Source: Bombus terrestris (taxonomy: Eukaryota > Arthropoda > Insecta > Hymenoptera > Apidae). From it: a stretch of DNA of 64,000 bases. The stretch spans positions 5,146,001-5,210,000 of the forward strand of contig NW_025963553.1 of NCBI RefSeq assembly GCF_910591885.1, in the 5' to 3' direction. The notes under the pieces are model-generated. The model made no database searches, had not been told where the DNA came from, and saw nothing but the letters and a program-made list of their open reading frames with translations. Shown here in pieces: positions 13,001 through 22,216 of the stretch; the first letter of the stretch is position 1, and the number at the start of each line of letters is the position of its first letter. A program made the translations under genes and the position numbers.

Positions 13001-13832
13001 CGAAATAAGTCGCCACCATATCGAATAATGAACGCAAGATGGATTGGTTTTAGGTTACGCTATAGTTTTCGAGCGAACGCAGCGAGCGAGAGACGCGTAA
13101 AGGTGTGTCACAATCCAACGGTTTGCACATACGGACATGGAAACATTCGCACCAGCCAGAGGAGCCGGAAGTACTTATCGTATTGCCTGCTGACAAATGT
13201 TTACAGTTTGTGAATAGTTTCACATAAATAGTACTATTTCCACATACTACAGTGCAATGTGATGTCCGAAGTGGCTGACAAAATTAGGTACTAACACGAT
13301 ATATATGCATATTGCAAGGTATATGTATACCTTGCATATTGTGATCGATGCTCGCTCGCTCCGCTCGCTCGTAAAAATTTAGTCCAACCTCACATCCGAT
13401 CCGACACGTTCGCAAATTCGAAATAAGTCGCCACCATATCGAATAATGAACGCAAGATGGATTGGTTTTAGGTTACGCTATAGTTTTCGAGCGAACGCAG
13501 CGAGCGAGAGACGCGTAAAGGTGTGTCACAATCCAACGGTTTGGCACATACTGACATTGAAACATTCGCACCAGCCCGAGGAGCCGGATGTCTTTATCAT
13601 ATTGCCTGCTGACAGATGTTTACAGTTTGTGAATAGTTTCACATAAATAGTACTATTTCCACATACTACAGTGCAATGTGATGTCCGAAGTGGCTGACGA
13701 AATTAGGTACTAACACGATATATATGCATATTGCAAGGTATATGTATACCTTGCATGTTGTGATCGATGCTCGCTCGCTCCGCTCGCTCGTAAAAATTTA
13801 GTCCAACCTCACATCCGATCCGACACGTTCGC
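10060..13832. repeat. HOR unit 3: 9-mer A-B-C-D-E-F-F-G-H/I
   Basis: Length is the canonical 3773 bp, but the content is not canonical: F is present twice in tandem and H and I are fused into one H/I hybrid. One gain and one loss cancel, so spacing between A monomers alone would miss this. One private base was noticed, A at 11040 in the C monomer. Confidence 0.93.
13414..13832. repeat. H/I hybrid monomer (first)
   Basis: The start and AACG block are H-like, while GGATGTC, GACAGATG, GACGAAATT and CATGTTG are I. The switch lies in the middle of the open frame, so its breakpoint differs from that of the H/I hybrid at 62460 and the two arose separately. Confidence 0.87.
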
Positions 13833-14254
13833 AAATTCGAAATAAGTCGCCACCATATCGAATAATGAACGCAAGATGGATTGGTTTTAGGTTACGCTAT
13901 AGTTTTCGAGCGAGCGCAGCGAACGAGAGACGCGTAAAGGTGTGTCACAATCCAACGGTTTGGCGCATACGGACATTGAAACATTCGCACCAGCCCGAGG
14001 AGCCGGAAGTCTTTATCCTATTGCCTGCTGACAAATGTTTACAGTTTGTGAATAGTTTCACATAAATAGTACTATTTCCACATACTACAGTCCAATGTGA
14101 TGTCCGAAGTGGCTGACAAAATTAGGTACTAACACGAAATATATGCAAGGCAATATAAGGTATATGTATACCTTGGAAATTGTGATCGTTGCTCGCTCGC
14201 TCCGCTCGCTCGTAAAAATTTAGTCCAACCTCACATACGATCCGACACGTTCGC
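13833..14254. repeat. Monomer type A (reference), 422 bp
   Basis: The only 422-bp type. Diagnostic bases: GCGCATACGG in the middle, GTCCAATG in the tail, and a remodelled segment upstream of the palindrome (ACGAAATATATGCAAGG, then CAATATAAGG) that adds 3 bp and shortens the palindrome arms from 11 to 8 bp. It ends with CATACGATCC where other types read CATCCGATCC. Its body matches type E in the GAGCG block and in the CCTATTGCC segment, so A and E look like relatives. Confidence 0.95.
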
Positions 14255-14673
14255 AAATTCGAAATAAGTCGCCACCATATCGAATAATGAACGCAAGATG
14301 GATTGGTTTTAGGTTACGCTATAGTTTTCGAGCGGGCGCAGCGAGCGAGAGAGGCGTAAAGGTGTGTCACAATCCAACGGTTTGGCACATACTGACATTG
14401 AAACATTCGCACCAGCCCGAGGAGCCGGATGTCTTTATCATATTGCCTGCTGACAAATGTTTACAGTGTGTGAATAGTTTCACATAAATAGTACTATTTC
14501 CACATACTACAGGGCAATGTGATGTCCGAAGTGGCTGACGAAATTAGGTACTAACACGATATATATGCATATTGCAAGGTATATGTATACCTTGCATATT
14601 GTGATCGATGCTCGCTCGCTCCGCTCGCTCGTAAAAATTTAGTCCAACCTCACATCCGATCCGACACGTTCGC
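14255..14673. repeat. Monomer type B (reference), 419 bp
   Basis: Diagnostic bases: CGAGCGGGCG in the first GAGCG block, GAGAGGCG just after it, CAGTGTGTG near the end of the open frame, and the tail GGGCAATG with GACGAAATT. The tail is identical by eye to that of F, and the central part (ACATACTGAC, GGATGTC) also matches F, marking B and F as relatives. Confidence 0.95.
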
Positions 14674-15092
14674 AAATTCGAAATAAGTCGCCACCATATC
14701 GAATAATGAACGCAAGATGGATTGGTTTTAGGTTACGCTATAGTTTTCGAGCGAACGCAGCGAGCGAGAGACGCGTAAAGGTGTGTCACAATCCAACGGT
14801 TTGGCACATACGGACATGGAAACATTCGCACCAGCCAGAGGAGCCGGAAGTACTTATCGTATTGCCTGCTGACAAATGTTTACAGTTTGTGAATAGTTTC
14901 ACATAAATAGTACTATTTCCACATACTACAGTGCAATGTGATGTCCGAAGTGGCTGACAAAATTAGGTACTAACACGATATATATGCATATTGCAAGGTA
15001 TATGTATACCTTGCATATTGTGATCGATGCTCGCTCGCTCCGCTCGCTCGTAAAAATTTAGTCCAACCTCACATCCGATCCGACACGTTCGC
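14674..15092. repeat. Monomer type C (reference), 419 bp
   Basis: Diagnostic bases: CGAGCGAACG in the first block, GGACATGGAAAC, AGCCAGAGG and GTACTTATCGTATT in the middle, then GTGCAATG, GACAAAATT and CATATTGTGATCGATG in the tail. Type G has the same bases at all these places and lacks only one G, so C and G are the closest pair in the array. Confidence 0.95.
14706..14906 (+). other. Recurrent 66-codon open frame, judged non-coding (reference copy in a C monomer)
   Basis: An ATG-started frame of 66 codons recurs in each monomer (67 in F; 72 in I from an upstream TTG). About 134 of 153 monomers keep it full length; all 17 G monomers are frameshifted and two B* monomers have an internal TAA. 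The peptide has no signal peptide, membrane segment or domain that I recognise. Types A and B differ at 8 bases within it and all 8 change the amino acid, which is not the pattern of purifying selection. I see no ribosome-binding or promoter context. The frame probably persists because copies are homogenised. A short peptide from satellite transcripts cannot be excluded. Confidence 0.75.
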
Positions 15093-15511
15093 AAATTCGA
15101 AATAAGTCGCCACCATATCGAATAATGAACGCAAGATGGATTGGTTTTAGGTTACGCTATAGTTTTCGAGCGAACGCAGCGAGCGAGAGACGCGTAAAGG
15201 TGTGTCACAATCCCACGGTTTGGCACATACGGACATTGAAACATTCGCACCAGCCCGAGGAGCCGGAAGTCTTGATCATACTGCCTACTGACAAATGTTT
15301 ACAGTTTGTGAATAGTTTCACATAAATAGTACTATTTCGACATACTACAGTGCAATGTGATGTCCGAAGTGGCTGACAAAATTAGGTACTAACACGATAT
15401 ATATGCATATTGCAAGGTATATGTATACCTTGCAAATTGTGATCGTTGCTCGCTCGCTCCGCTCGCTCGTAAAAATTTAGTCCAACCTCACATCCGATCC
15501 GACACGTTCGC
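15093..15511. repeat. Monomer type D (reference), 419 bp
   Basis: Diagnostic bases: CGAGCGAACG block, AATCCCACGG, GTCTTGATCATACTG, CCTACTGAC, and ATTTCGACATAC in the tail, where other types read ATTTCCACATAC. The palindrome is followed by AAATTGTGATCGTTG, as in E and H. It shares CCTACTGAC and the AACG block only with H. Confidence 0.95.
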
Positions 15512-15930
15512 AAATTCGAAATAAGTCGCCACCATATCGAATAATGAACGCAAGATGGATTGGTTTTAGGTTACGCTATAGTTTTCGAGCGAGCGCAGCG
15601 AACGAGAGACGCGTAAAGGTGTGTCACAATCCCACGGTTTGGCACATACGGACATTGAAACATTCGCACCAGCCCGAGGAGCCGGAAGTCTTTATCCTAT
15701 TGCCTGCTGACAAATGTTTACAGTTTGTGAATAGTTTCACATAAATAGTACTATTTCCACATACTACAGTCCAATGTGATGTCCGAAGTGGCTAACAAAA
15801 TTAGGTACTAACACGATATATATGCATATTGCAAGGTATATGTATACCTTGCAAATTGTGATCGTTGCTCGCTCGCTCCGCTCGCTCGTAAAAATTTAGT
15901 CCAACCTCACATCCGATCCGACACGTTCGC
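15512..15930. repeat. Monomer type E (reference), 419 bp
   Basis: Diagnostic bases: CGAGCGAGCGCAGCGAACG block shared with A, AATCCCACGG shared with D, CCTATTGCC and GTCCAATG shared with A, and the unique GGCTAACAAAATT in the tail. The palindrome is the full 11-bp-arm version, unlike in A. Confidence 0.95.
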
Positions 15931-16349
15931 AAATTCGAAATAAGTCGCCACCATATCGAATGACTAACGCAAGATGGATTGGGTTTAGGTTAGGCTACAG
16001 CTTTCGAGCGGGCGCAGCGAGCGAGAGACGCGTAAAGGTGTGTCACAATCCAACGGTTTGGCACATACTGACATTGAAACATTCGCACCAGCCCGAGGAG
16101 CCGGATGTCTTTATCATATTGCCTGCTGACAAATGTTTACAGTTTGTGAATAGTTTCACATAAATAGTACTATTTCCACATACTACAGGGCAATGTGATG
16201 TCCGAAGTGGCTGACGAAATTAGGTACTAACACGATATATATGCATATTGCAAGGTATATGTATACCTTGCATATTGTGATCGATGCTCGCTCGCTCCGC
16301 TCGCTCGTAAAAATTTAGTCCAACCTCACATCCGATCCGACACGTTCGC
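15931..16349. repeat. Monomer type F (reference), 419 bp
   Basis: Its 5' part differs from A to E and from G and H: CGAATGACTAACGC replaces CGAATAATGAACGC, followed by GGGTTTAGGTTAGGCTACAG. This part is shared only with I. The rest (CGGGCG block, ACATACTGAC, GGATGTC, GGGCAATG, GACGAAATT) matches B except for two bases private to B. Confidence 0.95.
15984..15994 (+). other. TTTAGGTTAGG motif in F and I monomers
   Basis: Types F and I contain TTTAGGTTAGG where other types read TTTAGGTTACG. It resembles two units of the arthropod telomere repeat TTAGG, but it is only two units, and it arises from one base difference from the other types. Confidence 0.3.
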
Positions 16350-16767
16350 AAATTCGAAATAAGTCGCCACCATATCGAATAATGAACGCAAGATGGATTG
16401 GTTTTAGGTTACGCTATAGTTTTCGAGCGAACGCAGCGAGCGAGAGACGCGTAAAGGTGTGTCACAATCCAACGGTTTGCACATACGGACATGGAAACAT
16501 TCGCACCAGCCAGAGGAGCCGGAAGTACTTATCGTATTGCCTGCTGACAAATGTTTACAGTTTGTGAATAGTTTCACATAAATAGTACTATTTCCACATA
16601 CTACAGTGCAATGTGATGTCCGAAGTGGCTGACAAAATTAGGTACTAACACGATATATATGCATATTGCAAGGTATATGTATACCTTGCATATTGTGATC
16701 GATGCTCGCTCGCTCCGCTCGCTCGTAAAAATTTAGTCCAACCTCACATCCGATCCGACACGTTCGC
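16350..16767. repeat. Monomer type G (reference), 418 bp
   Basis: Identical by eye to type C at all diagnostic sites except a one-base deletion: ACGGTTTGCAC instead of ACGGTTTGGCAC, at about 16479. The deletion is present in all 17 G monomers and in no C monomer, so it is fixed at this position of the HOR. It shifts the recurrent open frame, which then ends at 61 codons. Confidence 0.95.
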
Positions 16768-17186
16768 AAATTCGAAATAAGTCGCCACCATATCGAATAA
16801 TGAACGCAAGATGGATTGGTTTTAGGTTACGCTATAGTTTTCGAGCGAACGCAGCGAGCGAGAGACGCGTAAAGGTGTGTCACAATCCAACGGTTTGGCA
16901 CATACTGACATTGAAACATTCGCACCAGGCCGAGGAGCCGGAAGTCTTTATCATATTGCCTACTGACAAATGTTTACAGTTTGTGAATAGTTTCACATAA
17001 CTAGTACTATTTCCACATACTACAGTGCAATGTGATGTCCGAAGTGGCGGACAAAATTAGGTACTAACACGATATATATGCATATTGCAAGGTATATGTA
17101 TACCTTGCAAATTGTGATCGTTGCTCGCTCGCTCCGCTCGCTCGTAAAAATTTAGTCCAACCTCACATCCGATCCGACACGTTCGC
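16768..17186. repeat. Monomer type H (reference), 419 bp
   Basis: Diagnostic bases: CACCAGGCCGAGG, CCTACTGAC, CATAACTAGTAC and GGCGGACAAAATT. The 5' block (AACG) and CCTACTGAC link it to D, while ACATACTGAC and TTTATCATATTG resemble B, F and I, so H may itself be an old mosaic. Confidence 0.94.
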
Positions 17187-17605
17187 AAATTCGAAATAAG
17201 TTGCCTTCATATCGAATGACTAACGCAAGATGGATTGGGTTTAGGTTAGGCTACAGCTTTCGAGCGGGCGCAGCGAGCGAGAGACGCGTAAAGGTGTGTC
17301 ACAATCCAACGGTTTGGCACATACTGACATTGAAACATTCGCACCAGCCCGAGGAGCCGGATGTCTTTATCATATTGCCTGCTGACAGATGTTTACAGTT
17401 TGTGAATAGTTTCACATAAATAGTACTATTTCCACATACTACAGTGCAATGTGATGTCCGAAGTGGCTGACGAAATTAGGTACTAACACGATATATATGC
17501 ATATTGCAAGGTATATGTATACCTTGCATGTTGTGATCGATGCTCGCTCGCTCCGCTCGCTCGTAAAAATTTAGTCCAACCTCACATCCGATCCGACACG
17601 TTCGC
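17187..17605. repeat. Monomer type I (reference), 419 bp
   Basis: Starts with AAGTTGCCTTCATATCG instead of AAGTCGCCACCATATCG, then follows F closely. It is marked by GACAGATG near the end of the open frame and by CATGTTGTGATCG after the palindrome. The tail GTGCAATG with GACGAAATT combines C-like and B-like bases. It is the ninth monomer and has no partner in the apparent 4 + 4 scheme other than its likeness to F. Confidence 0.94.
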
Positions 17606-18027
17606 AAATTCGAAATAAGTCGCCACCATATCGAATAATGAACGCAAGATGGATTGGTTTTAGGTTACGCTATAGTTTTCGAGCGAGCGCAGCGAACGAG
17701 AGACGCGTAAAGGTGTGTCACAATCCAACGGTTTTGCGCATACGGACATTGAAACATTCGCACCAGCCCGAGGAGCCGGAAGTCTTTATCCTATTGCCTG
17801 CTGACAAATGTTTACAGTTTGTGAATAGTTTCACATAAATAGTACTATTTCCACATACTACAGTCCAATGTGATGTCCGAAGTGGCTGACAAAATTAGGT
17901 ACTAACACGAAATATATGCAAGGCAATATAAGGTATATGTATACCTTGGAAATTGTGATCGTTGCTCGCTCGCTCCGCTCGCTCGTAAAAATTTAGTCCA
18001 ACCTCACATACGATCCGACACGTTCGC

Positions 18028-18446
18028 AAATTCGAAATAAGTCGCCACCATATCGAATAATGAACGCAAGATGGATTGGTTTTAGGTTACGCTATAGTTT
18101 TCGAGCGGGCGCAGCGAGCGAGAGAGGCGTAAAGGTGTGTCACAATCCAACGGTTTGGCACATACTGACATTGAAACATTCGCACCAGCCCGAGGAGCCG
18201 GATGTCTTTATCATATTGCCTGCTGACAAATGTTTACAGTGTGTGAATAGTTTCACATAAATAGTACTATTTCCACATACTACAGTGCAATGTGATGTCC
18301 GAAGTGGCTGACAAAATTAGGTACTAACACGATATATATGCATATTGCAAGGTATATGTATACCTTGCATATTGTGATCGATGCTCGCTCGCTCCGCTCG
18401 CTCGTAAAAATTTAGTCCAACCTCACATCCGATCCGACACGTTCGC
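18028..18446. repeat. B/C (or B/G) hybrid monomer, first copy
   Basis: B bases up to CAGTGTGTG, then GTGCAATG and GACAAAATT as in C and G. C and G tails cannot be told apart. A monomer with the same switch occurs at 18866, so this hybrid was itself duplicated. Confidence 0.88.
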
Positions 18447-18865
18447 AAATTCGAAATAAGTCGCCACCATATCGAATGACTAACGCAAGATGGATTGGGT
18501 TTAGGTTAGGCTACAGCTTTCGAGCGGGCGCAGCGAGCGAGAGACGCGTAAAGGTGTGTCACAATCCAACGGTTTGGCACATACTGACATTGAAACATTC
18601 GCACCAGCCCGAGGAGCCGGATGTCTTTATCATATTGCCTGCTGACAAATGTTTACAGTTTGTGAATAGTTTCACATAAATAGTACTATTTCCACATACT
18701 ACAGGGCAATGTGATGTCCGAAGTGGCTGACGAAATTAGGTACTAACACGATATATATGCATATTGCAAGGTATATGTATACCTTGCATATTGTGATCGA
18801 TGCTCGCTCGCTCCGCTCGCTCGTAAAAATTTAGTCCAACCTCACATCCGATCCGACACGTTCGC

Positions 18866-19284
18866 AAATTCGAAATAAGTCGCCACCATATCGAATAATG
18901 AACGCAAGATGGATTGGTTTTAGGTTACGCTATAGTTTTCGAGCGGGCGCAGCGAGCGAGAGAGGCGTAAAGGTGTGTCACAATCCAACGGTTTGGCACA
19001 TACTGACATTGAAACATTCGCACCAGCCCGAGGAGCCGGATGTCTTTATCATATTGCCTGCTGACAAATGTTTACAGTGTGTGAATAGTTTCACATAAAT
19101 AGTACTATTTCCACATACTACAGTGCAATGTGATGTCCGAAGTGGCTGACAAAATTAGGTACTAACACGATATATATGCATATTGCAAGGTATATGTATA
19201 CCTTGCATATTGTGATCGATGCTCGCTCGCTCCGCTCGCTCGTAAAAATTTAGTCCAACCTCACATCCGATCCGACACGTTCGC
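18866..19284. repeat. B/C hybrid monomer, second copy
   Basis: Same B body and C/G tail as the monomer at 18028, one F monomer apart. It is followed by a complete C, so the local order is B/C, F, B/C, C. Confidence 0.88.
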
Positions 19285-22216
19285 AAATTCGAAATAAGTC
19301 GCCACCATATCGAATAATGAACGCAAGATGGATTGGTTTTAGGTTACGCTATAGTTTTCGAGCGAACGCAGCGAGCGAGAGACGCGTAAAGGTGTGTCAC
19401 AATCCAACGGTTTGGCACATACGGACATGGAAACATTCGCACCAGCCAGAGGAGCCGGAAGTACTTATCGTATTGCCTGCTGACAAATGTTTACAGTTTG
19501 TGAATAGTTTCACATAAATAGTACTATTTCCACATACTACAGTGCAATGTGATGTCCGAAGTGGCTGACAAAATTAGGTACTAACACGATATATATGCAT
19601 ATTGCAAGGTATATGTATACCTTGCATATTGTGATCGATGCTCGCTCGCTCCGCTCGCTCGTAAAAATTTAGTCCAACCTCACATCCGATCCGACACGTT
19701 CGCAAATTCGAAATAAGTCGCCACCATATCGAATAATGAACGCAAGATGGATTGGTTTTAGGTTACGCTATAGTTTTCGAGCGAACGCAGCGAGCGAGAG
19801 ACGCGTAAAGGTGTGTCACAATCCCACGGTTTGGCACATACGGACATTGAAACATTCGCACCAGCCCGAGGAGCCGGAAGTCTTGATCATACTGCCTACT
19901 GACAAATGTTTACAGTTTGTGAATAGTTTCACATAAATAGTACTATTTCGACATACTACAGTGCAATGTGATGTCCGAAGTGGCTGACAAAATTAGGTAC
20001 TAACACGATATATATGCATATTGCAAGGTATATGTATACCTTGCAAATTGTGATCGTTGCTCGCTCGCTCCGCTCGCTCGTAAAAATTTAGTCCAACCTC
20101 ACATCCGATCCGACACGTTCGCAAATTCGAAATAAGTCGCCACCATATCGAATAATGAACGCAAGATGGATTGGTTTTAGGTTACGCTATAGTTTTCGAG
20201 CGAGCGCAGCGAACGAGAGACGCGTAAAGGTGTGTCACAATCCCACGGTTTGGCACATACGGACATTGAAACATTCGCACCAGCCCGAGGAGCCGGAAGT
20301 CTTTATCCTATTGCCTGCTGACAAATGTTTACAGTTTGTGAATAGTTTCACATAAATAGTACTATTTCCACATACTACAGTCCAATGTGATGTCCGAAGT
20401 GGCTAACAAAATTAGGTACTAACACGATATATATGCATATTGCAAGGTATATGTATACCTTGCAAATTGTGATCGTTGCTCGCTCGCTCCGCTCGCTCGT
20501 AAAAATTTAGTCCAACCTCACATCCGATCCGACACGTTCGCAAATTCGAAATAAGTCGCCACCATATCGAATGACTAACGCAAGATGGATTGGGTTTAGG
20601 TTAGGCTACAGCTTTCGAGCGGGCGCAGCGAGCGAGAGACGCGTAAAGGTGTGTCACAATCCAACGGTTTGGCACATACTGACATTGAAACATTCGCACC
20701 AGCCCGAGGAGCCGGATGTCTTTATCATATTGCCTGCTGACAAATGTTTACAGTTTGTGAATAGTTTCACATAAATAGTACTATTTCCACATACTACAGG
20801 GCAATGTGATGTCCGAAGTGGCTGACGAAATTAGGTACTAACACGATATATATGCATATTGCAAGGTATATGTATACCTTGCATATTGTGATCGATGCTC
20901 GCTCGCTCCGCTCGCTCGTAAAAATTTAGTCCAACCTCACATCCGATCCGACACGTTCGCAAATTCGAAATAAGTCGCCACCATATCGAATAATGAACGC
21001 AAGATGGATTGGTTTTAGGTTACGCTATAGTTTTCGAGCGAACGCAGCGAGCGAGAGACGCGTAAAGGTGTGTCACAATCCAACGGTTTGCACATACGGA
21101 CATGGAAACATTCGCACCAGCCAGAGGAGCCGGAAGTACTTATCGTATTGCCTGCTGACAAATGTTTACAGTTTGTGAATAGTTTCACATAAATAGTACT
21201 ATTTCCACATACTACAGTGCAATGTGATGTCCGAAGTGGCTGACAAAATTAGGTACTAACACGATATATATGCATATTGCAAGGTATATGTATACCTTGC
21301 ATATTGTGATCGATGCTCGCTCGCTCCGCTCGCTCGTAAAAATTTAGTCCAACCTCACATCCGATCCGACACGTTCGCAAATTCGAAATAAGTCGCCACC
21401 ATATCGAATAATGAACGCAAGATGGATTGGTTTTAGGTTACGCTATAGTTTTCGAGCGAACGCAGCGAGCGAGAGACGCGTAAAGGTGTGTCACAATCCA
21501 ACGGTTTGGCACATACTGACATTGAAACATTCGCACCAGGCCGAGGAGCCGGAAGTCTTTATCATATTGCCTACTGACAAATGTTTACAGTTTGTGAATA
21601 GTTTCACATAACTAGTACTATTTCCACATACTACAGTGCAATGTGATGTCCGAAGTGGCGGACAAAATTAGGTACTAACACGATATATATGCATATTGCA
21701 AGGTATATGTATACCTTGCAAATTGTGATCGTTGCTCGCTCGCTCCGCTCGCTCGTAAAAATTTAGTCCAACCTCACATCCGATCCGACACGTTCGCAAA
21801 TTCGAAATAAGTTGCCTTCATATCGAATGACTAACGCAGGATGGATTGGGTTTAGGTTAGGCTACAGCTTTCGAGCGGGCGCAGCGAGCGAGAGACGCGT
21901 AAAGGTGTGTCACAATCCAACGGTTTGGCACATACTGACATTGAAACATTCGCACCAGCCCGAGGAGCCGGATGTCTTTATCATATTGCCTGCTGACAGA
22001 TGTTTACAGTTTGTGAATAGTTTCACATAAATAGTACTATTTCCACATACTACAGTGCAATGTGATGTCCGAAGTGGCTGACGAAATTAGGTACTAACAC
22101 GATATATATGCATATTGCAAGGTATATGTATACCTTGCATGTTGTGATCGATGCTCGCTCGCTCCGCTCGCTCGTAAAAATTTAGTCCAACCTCACATCC
22201 GATCCGACACGTTCGC

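Larger units (their letters stand above)
13833..17605. repeat. HOR unit 4: canonical 9-mer A-B-C-D-E-F-G-H-I (reference copy)
   Basis: A 3773-bp unit with the nine types once each in canonical order. I noticed no private substitution in it, so it serves as the reference for the type descriptions. The same order recurs at 22217, 29345 and 41502, which shows the 9-mer is the dominant unit rather than a chance arrangement. Confidence 0.97.
17606..22216. repeat. HOR unit 5: 11-mer A-B/C-F-B/C-C-D-E-F-G-H-I
   Basis: Eleven monomers, 4611 bp. Two extra monomers sit after A. Both B monomers in this unit end with a C/G-type tail (GTGCAATG, GACAAAATT) instead of the B tail, so the two share one ancestral crossover and the unit then duplicated a two-monomer (F + B/C) segment. 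Private bases: T at 17735 in A and G at 21839 in I. Confidence 0.93.

Noticed and set aside
13833..14254. CENP-B box
   Set aside because: No match to the mammalian consensus core TTCGNNNNANNCGGG. TTCGCAAATTCGAAA starts alike but lacks the CGGG part.
15984..15994. Telomeric or subtelomeric repeat, from TTTAGGTTAGG
   Set aside because: Only two units, only in F and I, and created by one base difference from other types. No telomere tract is present.
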